From positions 1-36,206 of the forward strand of contig JALEJB010000100.1 of assembly GCA_022768825.1 (NCBI GenBank): 36,206 bases of DNA. Direction: 5' to 3'. Position 1 is the first letter of the stretch, and every line of letters starts with the position of its first letter. The translations under genes were made by a program, and so were the position numbers. Shown piece after piece: positions 9,918 to 19,100 of this stretch. The DNA is from Lachnospiraceae bacterium. Its GTDB lineage: Bacteria; Bacillota; Clostridia; Lachnospirales; Lachnospiraceae. Under the pieces are notes generated by a model. That model was given only the letters and a program-made list of their open reading frames with translations, made no database searches and was not told the origin of the DNA.

Positions 9918-12020
9918 ATGAAAAATATACGAAAGATTTTAATTCGGGACTTGATCGCATTATTTAAAGCACCTCTTGCTTTATTGATAGCGGGGGGGCT
10001 GTGTCTGCTTCCTGCATTATATGCCTGGTTCAATATATACTCAAATTGGGATCCGTACGCAAATACCGGAGCGGTTCCCATTGCGCTTGCCTGTGAAGAT
10101 CCGGGGTATACAACGGATGCAGGGGAAGAGGTCAATGTGGCAGAATCGGTGATTGATTCTTTGATTGAGACGGCAAGTATCAATTGGATTAAGGTGGATT
10201 CTGAAGCTGAGGCAAGAGACGGTGTGACATCCGGAAAATATTACGCAGCAATTGTTTTTGATGAGAATTTTACAAGCAGCATGTACGAAGGATTTCTAAA
10301 CGGATTAGAGAGACCTCGTGCGACATATATAGAAAATGAAAAGAAAAATGCAATTGCGATCAAGATTACGGATACAGCTGTCGGCAATGTAGAAAATAAG
10401 ATCAATGAACAGTATATCTCATTGGTGGTAAGTACACTTTTTAATAAAGGTGAGAAAATTACAACGGAGATTGATTCGCGAGATTATATTGGAAGACTGG
10501 TTGAAAATGTAGAAACTATGAAGACGACGGTAGATGATTTTTCGACAATGATCAAGTCGATATCTGCAGCAAATGAAAAATTGTCTGCTTCTTTAGAGGG
10601 AGCAACCGGAGACTTAAACGCGATCAGTGCAAATCTGGGAACCGTGGGCGAGAAGATTACGGATGTTCCGGATACCAATGCGCTTGCAAGCAAACTAATA
10701 GCAGCGAATGCGACCGCAGTGAATGCGATTGGGGATAGTGTGGATGCAATAAAGACTGCATCCGGCACAGATCAGGCAAACAATAAGGCAAAAATGTACC
10801 GACAGGCGGCAAAGCACCTGCAGTCGGCGAAAAATTCTGTGGATACGATGTCGAATTCCTTACAATTATTGAATTCCTCATCTATGAATCTGTCACAGTC
10901 GGTAGTTCTTACACAGTTACAGGCGACATCAGTCAGTTTACAGGCGAACATTGACAGTTGTAATGAGGCAGCAGATCACGCGGAAGCGAGTGAACTGATG
11001 CCGGAAACAGAGGCGGAGCTTGCTGCCCAGGCAAAAGCATTACAGACAAATATGCAAACAGTCATCACACAAAGTATGGCACAACTTGGTGTGGAATTAC
11101 AGAATCTTTCAAACAGTGCCAATACAATGATTGCCAACGTGCAGTCAGATATAGAATTGATCCATATGATTCTCGGAAATGGAACGCAGACAATTGATCT
11201 GGCAGATGAAAGCTTTACGGGAATTGCAACCAGGCTAGATCAGATTTCGAGCGAGCTGGATGACGTGGTGGATGTATTGTATGCTTTGTCCAATGCCGGA
11301 TTGACTGAAAAATTTTTAGAATTCATGCAGGGTGATCCGGATGCGTATGGCGAGTTTTTTGCAGAGCCGGTACATATTGTGACAGAATCAGTCTATCCGG
11401 TTGAGAATTACGGATCCGGTATGACCCCATTTTATACAACGCTTGCAATCTGGGTTGGCGGAGTCGTATTGGTGTCATTGATCAAGACAAAATCAGATAA
11501 AAAAGGTGTCGAGACAGCCAAACAATATGAATTGTATTTTGGAAGATATGCATTGTTCTTCATTCTTACAATGATACAGGTGGTTGTCATTGTAATCGGA
11601 AATCTGTATCTGTTGAAGATCCAATGTATGTATCCCGGAAAATTTTTGTTGGCATCCTTGCTGACGGGATTGACATTTTCATTGTTGATCTATACCTTTA
11701 CATTGTCATTTGGAGATATCGGAAAAGCCTTTATTGTTGTGATCATGGTAATTCAGGTAGCTGGTTCAAGTGGTTCTTATCCGATTGAAATTTTACCGGA
11801 GTTTTATCGGAAGATGTATATTTTCTTCCCATTCCCATATGCGATCAATGCGATGCGTGAGGCGATTGCAGGAACTTATGAAAACGATTATGTCATCTAC
11901 TTATTGCAGCTTTTGATTTTTGCGGCAGCAGCACTTGTACTGGGATTATTTATTCGGATACCTTTCGCAAAATTGAATCATTTTGTGGAAGAGAGAATGG
12001 AAGAAACGCACTTTATGTAA
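9918..12020 (+). CDS. YhgE/Pip domain (ABC-2-like) membrane protein
   Basis: 'LLPALYAWFNIYSNWDPYANTGAVPIALACEDPG', central coiled coil, C-terminal multi-TM domain. Confidence 0.88.
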   Translation: MKNIRKILIRDLIALFKAPLALLIAGGLCLLPALYAWFNIYSNWDPYANTGAVPIALACEDPGYTTDAGEEVNVAESVIDSLIETASINWIKVDSEAEARDGVTSGKYYAAIVFDENFTSSMYEGFLNGLERPRATYIENEKKNAIAIKITDTAVGNVENKINEQYISLVVSTLFNKGEKITTEIDSRDYIGRLVENVETMKTTVDDFSTMIKSISAANEKLSASLEGATGDLNAISANLGTVGEKITDVPDTNALASKLIAANATAVNAIGDSVDAIKTASGTDQANNKAKMYRQAAKHLQSAKNSVDTMSNSLQLLNSSSMNLSQSVVLTQLQATSVSLQANIDSCNEAADHAEASELMPETEAELAAQAKALQTNMQTVITQSMAQLGVELQNLSNSANTMIANVQSDIELIHMILGNGTQTIDLADESFTGIATRLDQISSELDDVVDVLYALSNAGLTEKFLEFMQGDPDAYGEFFAEPVHIVTESVYPVENYGSGMTPFYTTLAIWVGGVVLVSLIKTKSDKKGVETAKQYELYFGRYALFFILTMIQVVVIVIGNLYLLKIQCMYPGKFLLASLLTGLTFSLLIYTFTLSFGDIGKAFIVVIMVIQVAGSSGSYPIEILPEFYRKMYIFFPFPYAINAMREAIAGTYENDYVIYLLQLLIFAAAALVLGLFIRIPFAKLNHFVEERMEETHFM

Positions 12021-12036
12021 TGGAAGGATAACGTAC

Positions 12037-12453
12037 ATGGAAGATAAATATCATCAGTTTTATTTACAGCTTCTCGCTTATGAAGAAGAGAAACACAAAC
12101 AAAATCAACAAAAAATAAAGATGACGATTCGTTTTTTGCTCTGGGTACCATTGGTTTTTCTGGCGCTTATGTTTCTTACGGATTCTTCAAAAGTCATTTT
12201 TCTGGTGTTGTGGATCGTTTCGTTATTTGGAATTGCGACTTATGCAATCTATGTAGAATATTCAGACTTTGAATTGCAGGAAAAAATTAAGCACTATAAA
12301 GAGAGCGAAGATGAGACCGACCAGTATCTGATTGGTGGAGAAATCGAAGTGTTAGAGGAGACACTTGCGGAATTTGTTCACATTTTGGATGAGAAAAAGA
12401 TTCAGAACAAAGAAAAAATCATGGAAGCGATAAAAAGCTACAAGGAGAAATAA
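12037..12453 (+). CDS. Small two-TM protein of unknown function
   Basis: ATG 12037 (MEDKYHQFYLQL...) after a GGAAGGA SD; two hydrophobic segments. Located between two YhgE/Pip genes. Confidence 0.7.
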   Translation: MEDKYHQFYLQLLAYEEEKHKQNQQKIKMTIRFLLWVPLVFLALMFLTDSSKVIFLVLWIVSLFGIATYAIYVEYSDFELQEKIKHYKESEDETDQYLIGGEIEVLEETLAEFVHILDEKKIQNKEKIMEAIKSYKEK

Positions 12454-12456
12454 GGT

Positions 12457-14106
12457 ATGCGTAATATTGTAAAAATTATGCTCCGCGATTTTAAGGCAAT
12501 ATCGACCAATGTTGTGGCATTGGTAATTGTAATGGGACTGTGCGTGGTACCTTGCTTGTATGCATGGTTCAATATCAATTCAAACTGGGATCCCTATGGG
12601 GAAGAGTCGACCTCCAATCTTGTGATTGCAGTGTATTCTGCAGATAAAGGACTGACGATTGCGGACAAAACACTGAATATTGGAGATTCGGTTGTCGATG
12701 CGCTGCGTGGAAATTCGACGATAGGCTGGGTATTCCCGGAAGACGAGCGAACGGCAATAAATGGCGTATATTCCGGAGATTATTATGCGGCACTTGTTGT
12801 ACCGGTTGATTTTACCGAACAGATCGCTGGCGTGGTAAAAGGCAATCTGGCGGGTGGCCAGATTACATACTATGCGAATGAGAAGAAGAATTCCATCGGG
12901 ACAAAGATTACCGGAAAAGCAAAGACAACTGTGCAAAATCAGGTCAACAGTACCGTGTTTTCTACAATTACGAAACTGGCAGCCTCAATTGGAAAATCTT
13001 TAGATTCAGACAACACCACTGGCATATTTAAGCAGATGCATAATAGTATTGCGACTGCCAAAGAAGATATTCAAGGTTATATTGATTCGATAGATGTATT
13101 AAATTCTACGGTAGATACAGCACTCCTCACGATGAATGGAATTACGGAGTTGAATGAGAAAATCCTTGCTGATTTAAGCAAGGATCTGAATATGATCAGC
13201 ACGGCTTCCATGGCGATGTCTACCTCCGGAATAGAGACCGCAAATCTTCGTCTGGAAGATTACATCACATTGTTAAAAGCAGGCCAGACCGATTTAGAAA
13301 AGATTCAACAGATTCTAAAAGATATGTATGATGATGTTGAAAAATTAGAAGACAGTCTTGTTGGAGTGGAGGATTCCGAGGCGTTGGCAACCGTTATAGA
13401 CGTATTGCAAAATGATCCGGAAAAGCTGGGAACATTCTTCGCGACGCCGGTTGATATGCAGACCGAGGCAATTTATCCAATTGAGACTTATGGATCACAG
13501 ATGGCAGCCTTTTATACAGTGCTGGCAATCTGGTTTGGATCGCTGATATTGGTTGCGATCATCCACACAAAAGTCCATCCATTTGAGGGATATCGAAACG
13601 GAAAGCATTATCAGGAATATTTTGGACGATATGCAATTTTCTTTTTGATAGGACAAGTACAGGCACTGCTCTGTTGTCTGGGAGATCTGTTTTTTATGGA
13701 GATTCAATGTAAGCAAAAGCTCTTATTCTGGGCGATGTGTGCGCTGGCAAGCTTTGGATTTACCTTGTTTATCTATTCACTGACCTTTGCATTTGGTAAC
13801 GTGGGAGAGGCTTTGGCGGTTGTCGTCATGGTCATTCAGGTTGCAGGAGCAGGAGGAACCTTCCCGAAAGAGTGTCTTCCGGATGTGTTCCAGATGGTAT
13901 ACCGATTCCTGCCATGGACGTATGTAATGGATGCGCTCAAAGAATGTATTGGTGGAATGTATCTCGACACATACCTGAAGAGTGTTCGATTTCTGTTAAT
14001 ATTTATGGCAGTATCCTTGTTTATCGGATTAGTTTTGAGTATTCCGTTCAGGTTTATGAATCATCTGATGGAACGCAGCAAGGAAAAGACTGGATTTATG
14101 GTCTAG
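12457..14106 (+). CDS. YhgE/Pip domain membrane protein (second, divergent paralog)
   Basis: 'VPCLYAWFNINSNWDPYGEESTSNLVIAVYSADKG' and a C-terminal TM block similar to the 9918-12020 product. Confidence 0.88.
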   Translation: MRNIVKIMLRDFKAISTNVVALVIVMGLCVVPCLYAWFNINSNWDPYGEESTSNLVIAVYSADKGLTIADKTLNIGDSVVDALRGNSTIGWVFPEDERTAINGVYSGDYYAALVVPVDFTEQIAGVVKGNLAGGQITYYANEKKNSIGTKITGKAKTTVQNQVNSTVFSTITKLAASIGKSLDSDNTTGIFKQMHNSIATAKEDIQGYIDSIDVLNSTVDTALLTMNGITELNEKILADLSKDLNMISTASMAMSTSGIETANLRLEDYITLLKAGQTDLEKIQQILKDMYDDVEKLEDSLVGVEDSEALATVIDVLQNDPEKLGTFFATPVDMQTEAIYPIETYGSQMAAFYTVLAIWFGSLILVAIIHTKVHPFEGYRNGKHYQEYFGRYAIFFLIGQVQALLCCLGDLFFMEIQCKQKLLFWAMCALASFGFTLFIYSLTFAFGNVGEALAVVVMVIQVAGAGGTFPKECLPDVFQMVYRFLPWTYVMDALKECIGGMYLDTYLKSVRFLLIFMAVSLFIGLVLSIPFRFMNHLMERSKEKTGFMV

Positions 14107-14145
14107 ATATCAAAACAAAAGAGGAAATCATTCTCGTGTAATTTA

Positions 14146-14181
14146 GAACCTGATCAACGCTTGGTTGGTCAGGTTCTTTTC
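14146..14181 (+). terminator. Intrinsic terminator of the YhgE/Pip operon
   Basis: GAACCTGATCAAC / GTTGGTCAGGTTC (one wobble), followed by TTTTCT. Confidence 0.85.
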
Positions 14182-14326
14182 TGTATTAAAAGGATATAAT
14201 TGTCAGAATATAACGATATATTCAGACAATTATTAAGCATAAAGATAAATTATTATTAAAATTACACAAATAAAACACATATGAATTATAATTATTTCAC
14301 AAAACGAAAAAATATTAAAAAAAGTC

Positions 14327-14354
14327 TTGCAATTTGAAAAACAGATGTTATAAT
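14327..14354 (+). promoter_or_regulatory. Strong predicted promoter TTGCAA-N16-TATAAT with extended -10 (TGtTATAAT)
   Basis: Direct motif reading. Confidence 0.75.
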
Positions 14355-14360
14355 AAGATT

Positions 14361-14858
14361 ATCAAATAACACAAGAGAAAAATAAATCTTATTTTTCAAG
14401 AAGAGATGTTATTTTTCAGGATAGATGTTATTCGAAGAAATAAAGAAGAAAGGAAGGTACGGACCACCAAACTACATGAGAAGCATTCGTTTCAAGTTCT
14501 AGCGAAGAGGAAAACGTGGCATACATAAAAAAGAAAACAGAGTTAGTATCAGCCGATTAAAAACCATTTCACATATGATACAATTCTAATTGCCATAAGA
14601 AGAACAGATCGAAGTGAAGATGCGAAGCGAAGAAGATCGAGGGAGCGAGTTCACCCGAAAGAATTCAAAGGAAAATTTAGGAAACGAGGTACAGTCCAAT
14701 GGGATCGTAAGATGAAACAAAATGAAAAGAAAGAGGTAAGGACCAATGGACAGATAAGTTTTAACAAGAAGATGAAGAAAAACGAGGTATAGGCCAATGG
14801 ACGAAATAGTCTAAGGGGCGATGTCGATAATAAAAATTACGATGTCGCCTCTTTTTTT
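14361..14858 (+). ncRNA. Candidate ~500-nt leader / ncRNA upstream of the ABC-F gene, with mini-ORFs
   Basis: Bounded by the extended -10 promoter and an intrinsic terminator; no long ORF. Contains SD-ATG mini-ORFs at 14476-14502, 14516-14560, 14699-14710, 14746-14757 and 14797-14814. Confidence 0.55.
14815..14858 (+). terminator. Intrinsic terminator / putative attenuator upstream of the ABC-F gene
   Basis: GGGGCGATGTCG pairs with CGATGTCGCCTC (12 bp including wobbles), then TTTTTTT. Confidence 0.85.
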
Positions 14859-14931
14859 GTGTGCAAAGATGGTGTATCTATGATACAATCAGTTCTTGTT
14901 AATAAGAAATACTTTTGAAGGTTTGTATGAG

Positions 14932-16764
14932 ATGAGAGCAAATATTTTAACATTAGAAAATATCAAGAAAAATTATACGGAGCGCATGCTGTTTGATGAG
15001 GCGAGCTTCTATTTGCAGGAGGGAGAAAAGGTCGGAATCATCGGTGTAAACGGAACCGGTAAATCGACACTTCTTCGTATGATTGCCGGAACAGAAGTGG
15101 CAGACGAGGGAAAGCGCGTCGTAGCAAACAATCTTGTGATCCGTTTTCTGACACAGCAGCCACAGTTTGCAGATGGAATGAGCGTGTTGCAGGCTGCATT
15201 GTCCATGGACATTCATGAGGAACATGATCTGTCTTACGAAGCCCAGGCAAAGCAGCAGCTGATGGAGCTTGGGATTACAGATTTTGACCAGCCGATGGAA
15301 CAGTTGTCGGGTGGATTAAAAAAGCGGGTGGCAATTGTGGCGACGCTTTTATCCGGGGCAGACATTCTCTTGATGGACGAGCCCACCAACCATCTGGATG
15401 GAAAGACGGCGACCTGGCTGGAAAATTACCTGAAAAATTTTCGTGGGGCATTTGTACTTGTCACACATGATCGGTATTTTCTGGACAGTGTGGTGGATCG
15501 TATCGTGGAGATCGATCATGGAAAGATGTACAGCTATGATACGAACTATGAGGGTTTCTTGGAGTTGAAGGCCGCCAGAGAGGAAGCAGAGGACGCCACC
15601 TGGCAGAAAAATAAATCCCTGCTTCGCACGGAATTAGAGTGGGTGCGTCGAGGAGCACAGGCCCGTACTACAAAACAGAAGGCAAGGTTGCAAAGATATG
15701 AGGAATTAAAAAATAAGAAAGCACCGATCCGTGATGGAAGTGTGGAATTGTCTTCTGTCTCAACAAGAATGGGGCGCACAACCATAGAGCTTCACGGAGT
15801 CTCAAAAGCATATGACAAGCAGCTTTTTAGGGACTTTACCTATATCTTTCTAAAAGGAGACCGGGTTGGGTTTGTGGGAGAAAATGGATGTGGAAAGACA
15901 ACTCTGATGAAGATCATAGCCGGAATGGATAGACCGGATTCTGGTGAAGTTGTAGTTGGTCAGACCGTGAAGATCGGCTATTACTCGCAGGAATTTGATC
16001 ATGACCCGTCTGCGGGCATCGCCTATATGGACCCGAAGCTTCGTGTGATTGATTATATTCGAAATACGGCAGAATATGTAAAGACAAAGGATGGCCTGCT
16101 GTCCGCATCGGTGATGTTGGATAAATTTTTATTTCCACCAAAGGAGCAGTATGCGCTGATCGAGAAACTGTCCGGCGGAGAAAGGAAACGATTGAATCTG
16201 CTTCGTGTTTTGATGGAAGCACCGAATGTACTGATCTTAGATGAGCCCACCAATGATCTGGATATTCAGACACTTACCATATTGGAAGACTATCTGGATT
16301 CCTTTGATGGAATTGTGATTGCTGTCAGCCATGACAGATATTTTCTGGATCGGGTCGTGAGCAGACTTTTCGCGTTTGAAGGTGGGACATCGCCAAGACA
16401 GTTTGAGGGAAGCTACAGTGATTATGAGCTTGTTCGACAGATGGAGACACAACCGCAGCCTGCGCAGAGCAAAGTGGTGACAGAAAAAAAGTCGGATCCG
16501 AATGCGGGCAGAGCGCATGCCGTAAAGGTTCGATTCACATATCAGGAGCAGAAGGACTGGGATACGATTGAAGAGCGGATCGCGGAATTAGAATCGAAAT
16601 TGGAAAAGCTGGATACGGATATCGCCGGTAATGCCAGAGACTTTGTAAAGCTCAATGAATTGACCAAGGAAAAAGAGGAGACAGAAGCAGCACTGGAAGA
16701 GGCGATGGACCGATGGATGTATCTGTCGGACAAGAATGAAATGATAGAAAACGCAAAGAGCTGA
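14932..16764 (+). CDS. ABC-F family ATP-binding protein (Uup-like)
   Basis: Two Walker A motifs (GVNGTGKST, GENGCGKTT), two LSGG signatures, DEPTNHLD / DEPTNDLD, no TM segments, C-terminal coiled coil. Confidence 0.93.
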   Translation: MRANILTLENIKKNYTERMLFDEASFYLQEGEKVGIIGVNGTGKSTLLRMIAGTEVADEGKRVVANNLVIRFLTQQPQFADGMSVLQAALSMDIHEEHDLSYEAQAKQQLMELGITDFDQPMEQLSGGLKKRVAIVATLLSGADILLMDEPTNHLDGKTATWLENYLKNFRGAFVLVTHDRYFLDSVVDRIVEIDHGKMYSYDTNYEGFLELKAAREEAEDATWQKNKSLLRTELEWVRRGAQARTTKQKARLQRYEELKNKKAPIRDGSVELSSVSTRMGRTTIELHGVSKAYDKQLFRDFTYIFLKGDRVGFVGENGCGKTTLMKIIAGMDRPDSGEVVVGQTVKIGYYSQEFDHDPSAGIAYMDPKLRVIDYIRNTAEYVKTKDGLLSASVMLDKFLFPPKEQYALIEKLSGGERKRLNLLRVLMEAPNVLILDEPTNDLDIQTLTILEDYLDSFDGIVIAVSHDRYFLDRVVSRLFAFEGGTSPRQFEGSYSDYELVRQMETQPQPAQSKVVTEKKSDPNAGRAHAVKVRFTYQEQKDWDTIEERIAELESKLEKLDTDIAGNARDFVKLNELTKEKEETEAALEEAMDRWMYLSDKNEMIENAKS

Positions 16765-16892
16765 CGTTTGTTTACTTTTATTCATCTTTAAACTGAAAAG
16801 ATTTCATAGTTTCACTTTACATTTGACGGTAAGGGTATATAATTAATATCGTTGAGAGAAAATCAATTCTAACATGAAAGGAATTATATACA

Positions 16893-17498
16893 ATGAACAA
16901 CGGATATGAGATCAGATGGCACGGCAGAGGCGGTCAGGGCGCAAAGACAGCAGCACTGCTTCTCGCAGATGTAGCATTTCAGACAGGAGCATATGTACAG
17001 GGATTTCCAGAGTACGGTCCGGAGCGTATGGGTGCGCCGATCACTGCTTACAACAGGATCAGCCAGAATCAGATTCGCGTACATTCCAATATCTATACAC
17101 CGGATCTGGTGGTAGTTGTGGATGAGACGTTATTGGAGTCTGTGGATGTGACTGCCGGATTGAAAGAGAACGGTGCATTGATCGTCAATACAAAGCGCAG
17201 CGCAGAGGAAATCAGACCTTTATTAAAGGGCTACAAAGGAGAGATATATACACTGGATGCCAGAGAGATCTCTGTGAAGGCTCTCGGCAAGTATTTTCCG
17301 AATTCACCAATGCTTGCGGCAGCAGTAGCAGTCAGCAATGTCATGGGATGGAGTTCATTTATGCATGAGATGCGCGCATCTTATCAGCATAAATTTGCAA
17401 AGAAGCCGGAAGTCATCGACGGCAATATGAAAGCACTGGAGATGACCTATCAGGCACTGGAAAAAGACTTAAAGCACAACAAAAAGATGAGTGCTTAA
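16893..17498 (+). CDS. porG: 2-oxoacid:acceptor oxidoreductase, gamma subunit (pyruvate:ferredoxin oxidoreductase type)
   Basis: 'EIRWHGRGGQGAKTAALLLADVAFQTGAYVQGFPEYGPERMGAPITAYNR'. Confidence 0.88.
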   Translation: MNNGYEIRWHGRGGQGAKTAALLLADVAFQTGAYVQGFPEYGPERMGAPITAYNRISQNQIRVHSNIYTPDLVVVVDETLLESVDVTAGLKENGALIVNTKRSAEEIRPLLKGYKGEIYTLDAREISVKALGKYFPNSPMLAAAVAVSNVMGWSSFMHEMRASYQHKFAKKPEVIDGNMKALEMTYQALEKDLKHNKKMSA

Positions 17499-17597
17499 CA
17501 TGCATGAAAACCCTGAGACAACATACGAAGGGTTCTATATAGATAAGGAAAGGAAGGAAGCTGCCAGCTTTTTGCGGCAGCTTTTATTAAGGAGTAC

Positions 17598-17900
17598 ATG
17601 AGAACAGATGTAAAGAAAATCAATGAACAGTCAAAGCATCAGGAACTGACCGAGGGACTGATGATCTTTGCCGGAGGAACTGCAAAGGAATTCCATACAG
17701 GAGAGTGGAGAACCAGCACTCCTGTTTTTTATGCGGACAAATGCAAACAGTGCCTGCTGTGCGCACCGGTATGCCCGGACGGAGCGATTCCGGTAAAGGA
17801 CAGCAAGCGTGACGCATTCGACTTAGACCACTGTAAAGGCTGCGGAATCTGCGAAAAAGCATGCCCATTTGGAGCAATTGAGATGAGGGAGGGAAGATAA
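17598..17900 (+). CDS. porD: 2-oxoacid:ferredoxin oxidoreductase delta subunit (2x[4Fe-4S])
   Basis: 'CKQCLLCAPVCPDGAI' and 'CKGCGICEKACPFGAI'. Confidence 0.9.
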   Translation: MRTDVKKINEQSKHQELTEGLMIFAGGTAKEFHTGEWRTSTPVFYADKCKQCLLCAPVCPDGAIPVKDSKRDAFDLDHCKGCGICEKACPFGAIEMREGR

Positions 17901-17901
17901 G

Positions 17902-19083
17902 ATGGCAAGAAAAGATCGTATGTCAGGAAATGAGGCGGTTTCATACGCAATTCGCCAGATTAATCCGGATGTGATGCCGGCATTCCCGATCACTCCGTCT
18001 ACGGAGATCCCGCAGATGGTATCTACCTACATCGCAAACGGTGAGATGGACACCGAGTTTATTCCGGTGGAAAGTGAGCATTCTTCCATGAGTGCGACGA
18101 TCGGAGCCGAGGCGGCAGGTGCGCGAAGCCTGACTGCCACCTCATCAGCGGGTCTTGCCCTGATGTGGGAGGAATTGCTTTTGGCGGCATCCAACCGTAT
18201 GCCGTGTGCGCTGGCTCTGGTAAACAGAACCTTGTCCGGTCCGATCAATATCAACTGTGATCATTCCGATGGAATGGGCGCAAGAGATACCGGCTGGATC
18301 CAGATCTACGCAGAAAACAATCAGGAAGCCTATGACAATTTCATTCAGGCATATCCGATCGCAGAGCATGCAGATGTACATCTGCCGATCATGATCTGTC
18401 AGGATGGTTTCATCACCAGTCATGCGGTAGAAAATATCGAGCTGCTGGAAGATGATGAGGTGAAAAACTTTGTCGGTACCTATGAGCCGGAGGAGTATTT
18501 ACTGAATCCGGGAAAACCGATCTCTGTGGGACCTTATTCCGTTTCCAATTATGCGATGGAGGCAAAGAAAAATCAGGAGATCGCACTGGAAAATTCGAAA
18601 GCGGTCATCCTTGAGGTGGCAAAAAAATTCGAGGCGCTTTCCGGCAGATCTTACGGTTTGTTTGAAGAATACCGCACGGAAGATGCAGAGTATATCATGT
18701 TGCTGATCGGCTCGGCAGCAGGAACTGCCAAAGCAGCTGTGGACGAGCTTCGTGAGCAGGGCAAAAAAGTTGGTGTCTTGAAGCTTCGCGTGTTTCGTCC
18801 GTTCCCGGCGGATGAGATTGCTCACGCCCTTCGTCATTGTAAAGCGGTTGCGATCATGGATCGCTGTGAAAGCTACAATGGAAACGGCGGTCCTCTGGGC
18901 AGTGAGGTGACAGCCGCGTTGTTCAAAAATCGTGTGATGATCACTGCGGTCAATTATATCTATGGTCTGGCGGGCAGAGATTTTACCGTTGACCATGTGA
19001 AAGATATTTTTGCAGAGATGGAAGACGATCTGAAAAACGGAAGAGAAACGAAGCAGTATCAGTATGTAGGACTTAGAAAATAG
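17902..19083 (+). CDS. porA: 2-oxoacid:ferredoxin oxidoreductase alpha subunit
   Basis: 'MSGNEAVSYAIRQINPDVMPAFPITPSTEIPQ', 'FIPVESEHSSMSATIGAEAAGARSLTATSSAGLALMWE'. Confidence 0.9.
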   Translation: MARKDRMSGNEAVSYAIRQINPDVMPAFPITPSTEIPQMVSTYIANGEMDTEFIPVESEHSSMSATIGAEAAGARSLTATSSAGLALMWEELLLAASNRMPCALALVNRTLSGPININCDHSDGMGARDTGWIQIYAENNQEAYDNFIQAYPIAEHADVHLPIMICQDGFITSHAVENIELLEDDEVKNFVGTYEPEEYLLNPGKPISVGPYSVSNYAMEAKKNQEIALENSKAVILEVAKKFEALSGRSYGLFEEYRTEDAEYIMLLIGSAAGTAKAAVDELREQGKKVGVLKLRVFRPFPADEIAHALRHCKAVAIMDRCESYNGNGGPLGSEVTAALFKNRVMITAVNYIYGLAGRDFTVDHVKDIFAEMEDDLKNGRETKQYQYVGLRK

Positions 19084-19100
19084 ATACGGAATTGGAGAAA

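Noticed and set aside
7010-14106. Type VII secretion toxin cluster
   Set aside because: YhgE/Pip proteins are present but no WXG100, LXG toxin, EssC/FtsK ATPase or immunity gene was found.
14361-14858. Leader RNA as a CsrA/RsmA-type sponge because of many GGA motifs
   Set aside because: GGA is expected in such purine-rich sequence, the motifs are not in consistent hairpin loops, and no csrA is in the window. The ABC-F attenuation model explains more of the layout.
14896-14931. Upstream ABC-F start (14896)
   Set aside because: The ABC-F domain begins at MRANILTLENI (14932); the 12 extra residues match nothing and lack an SD.
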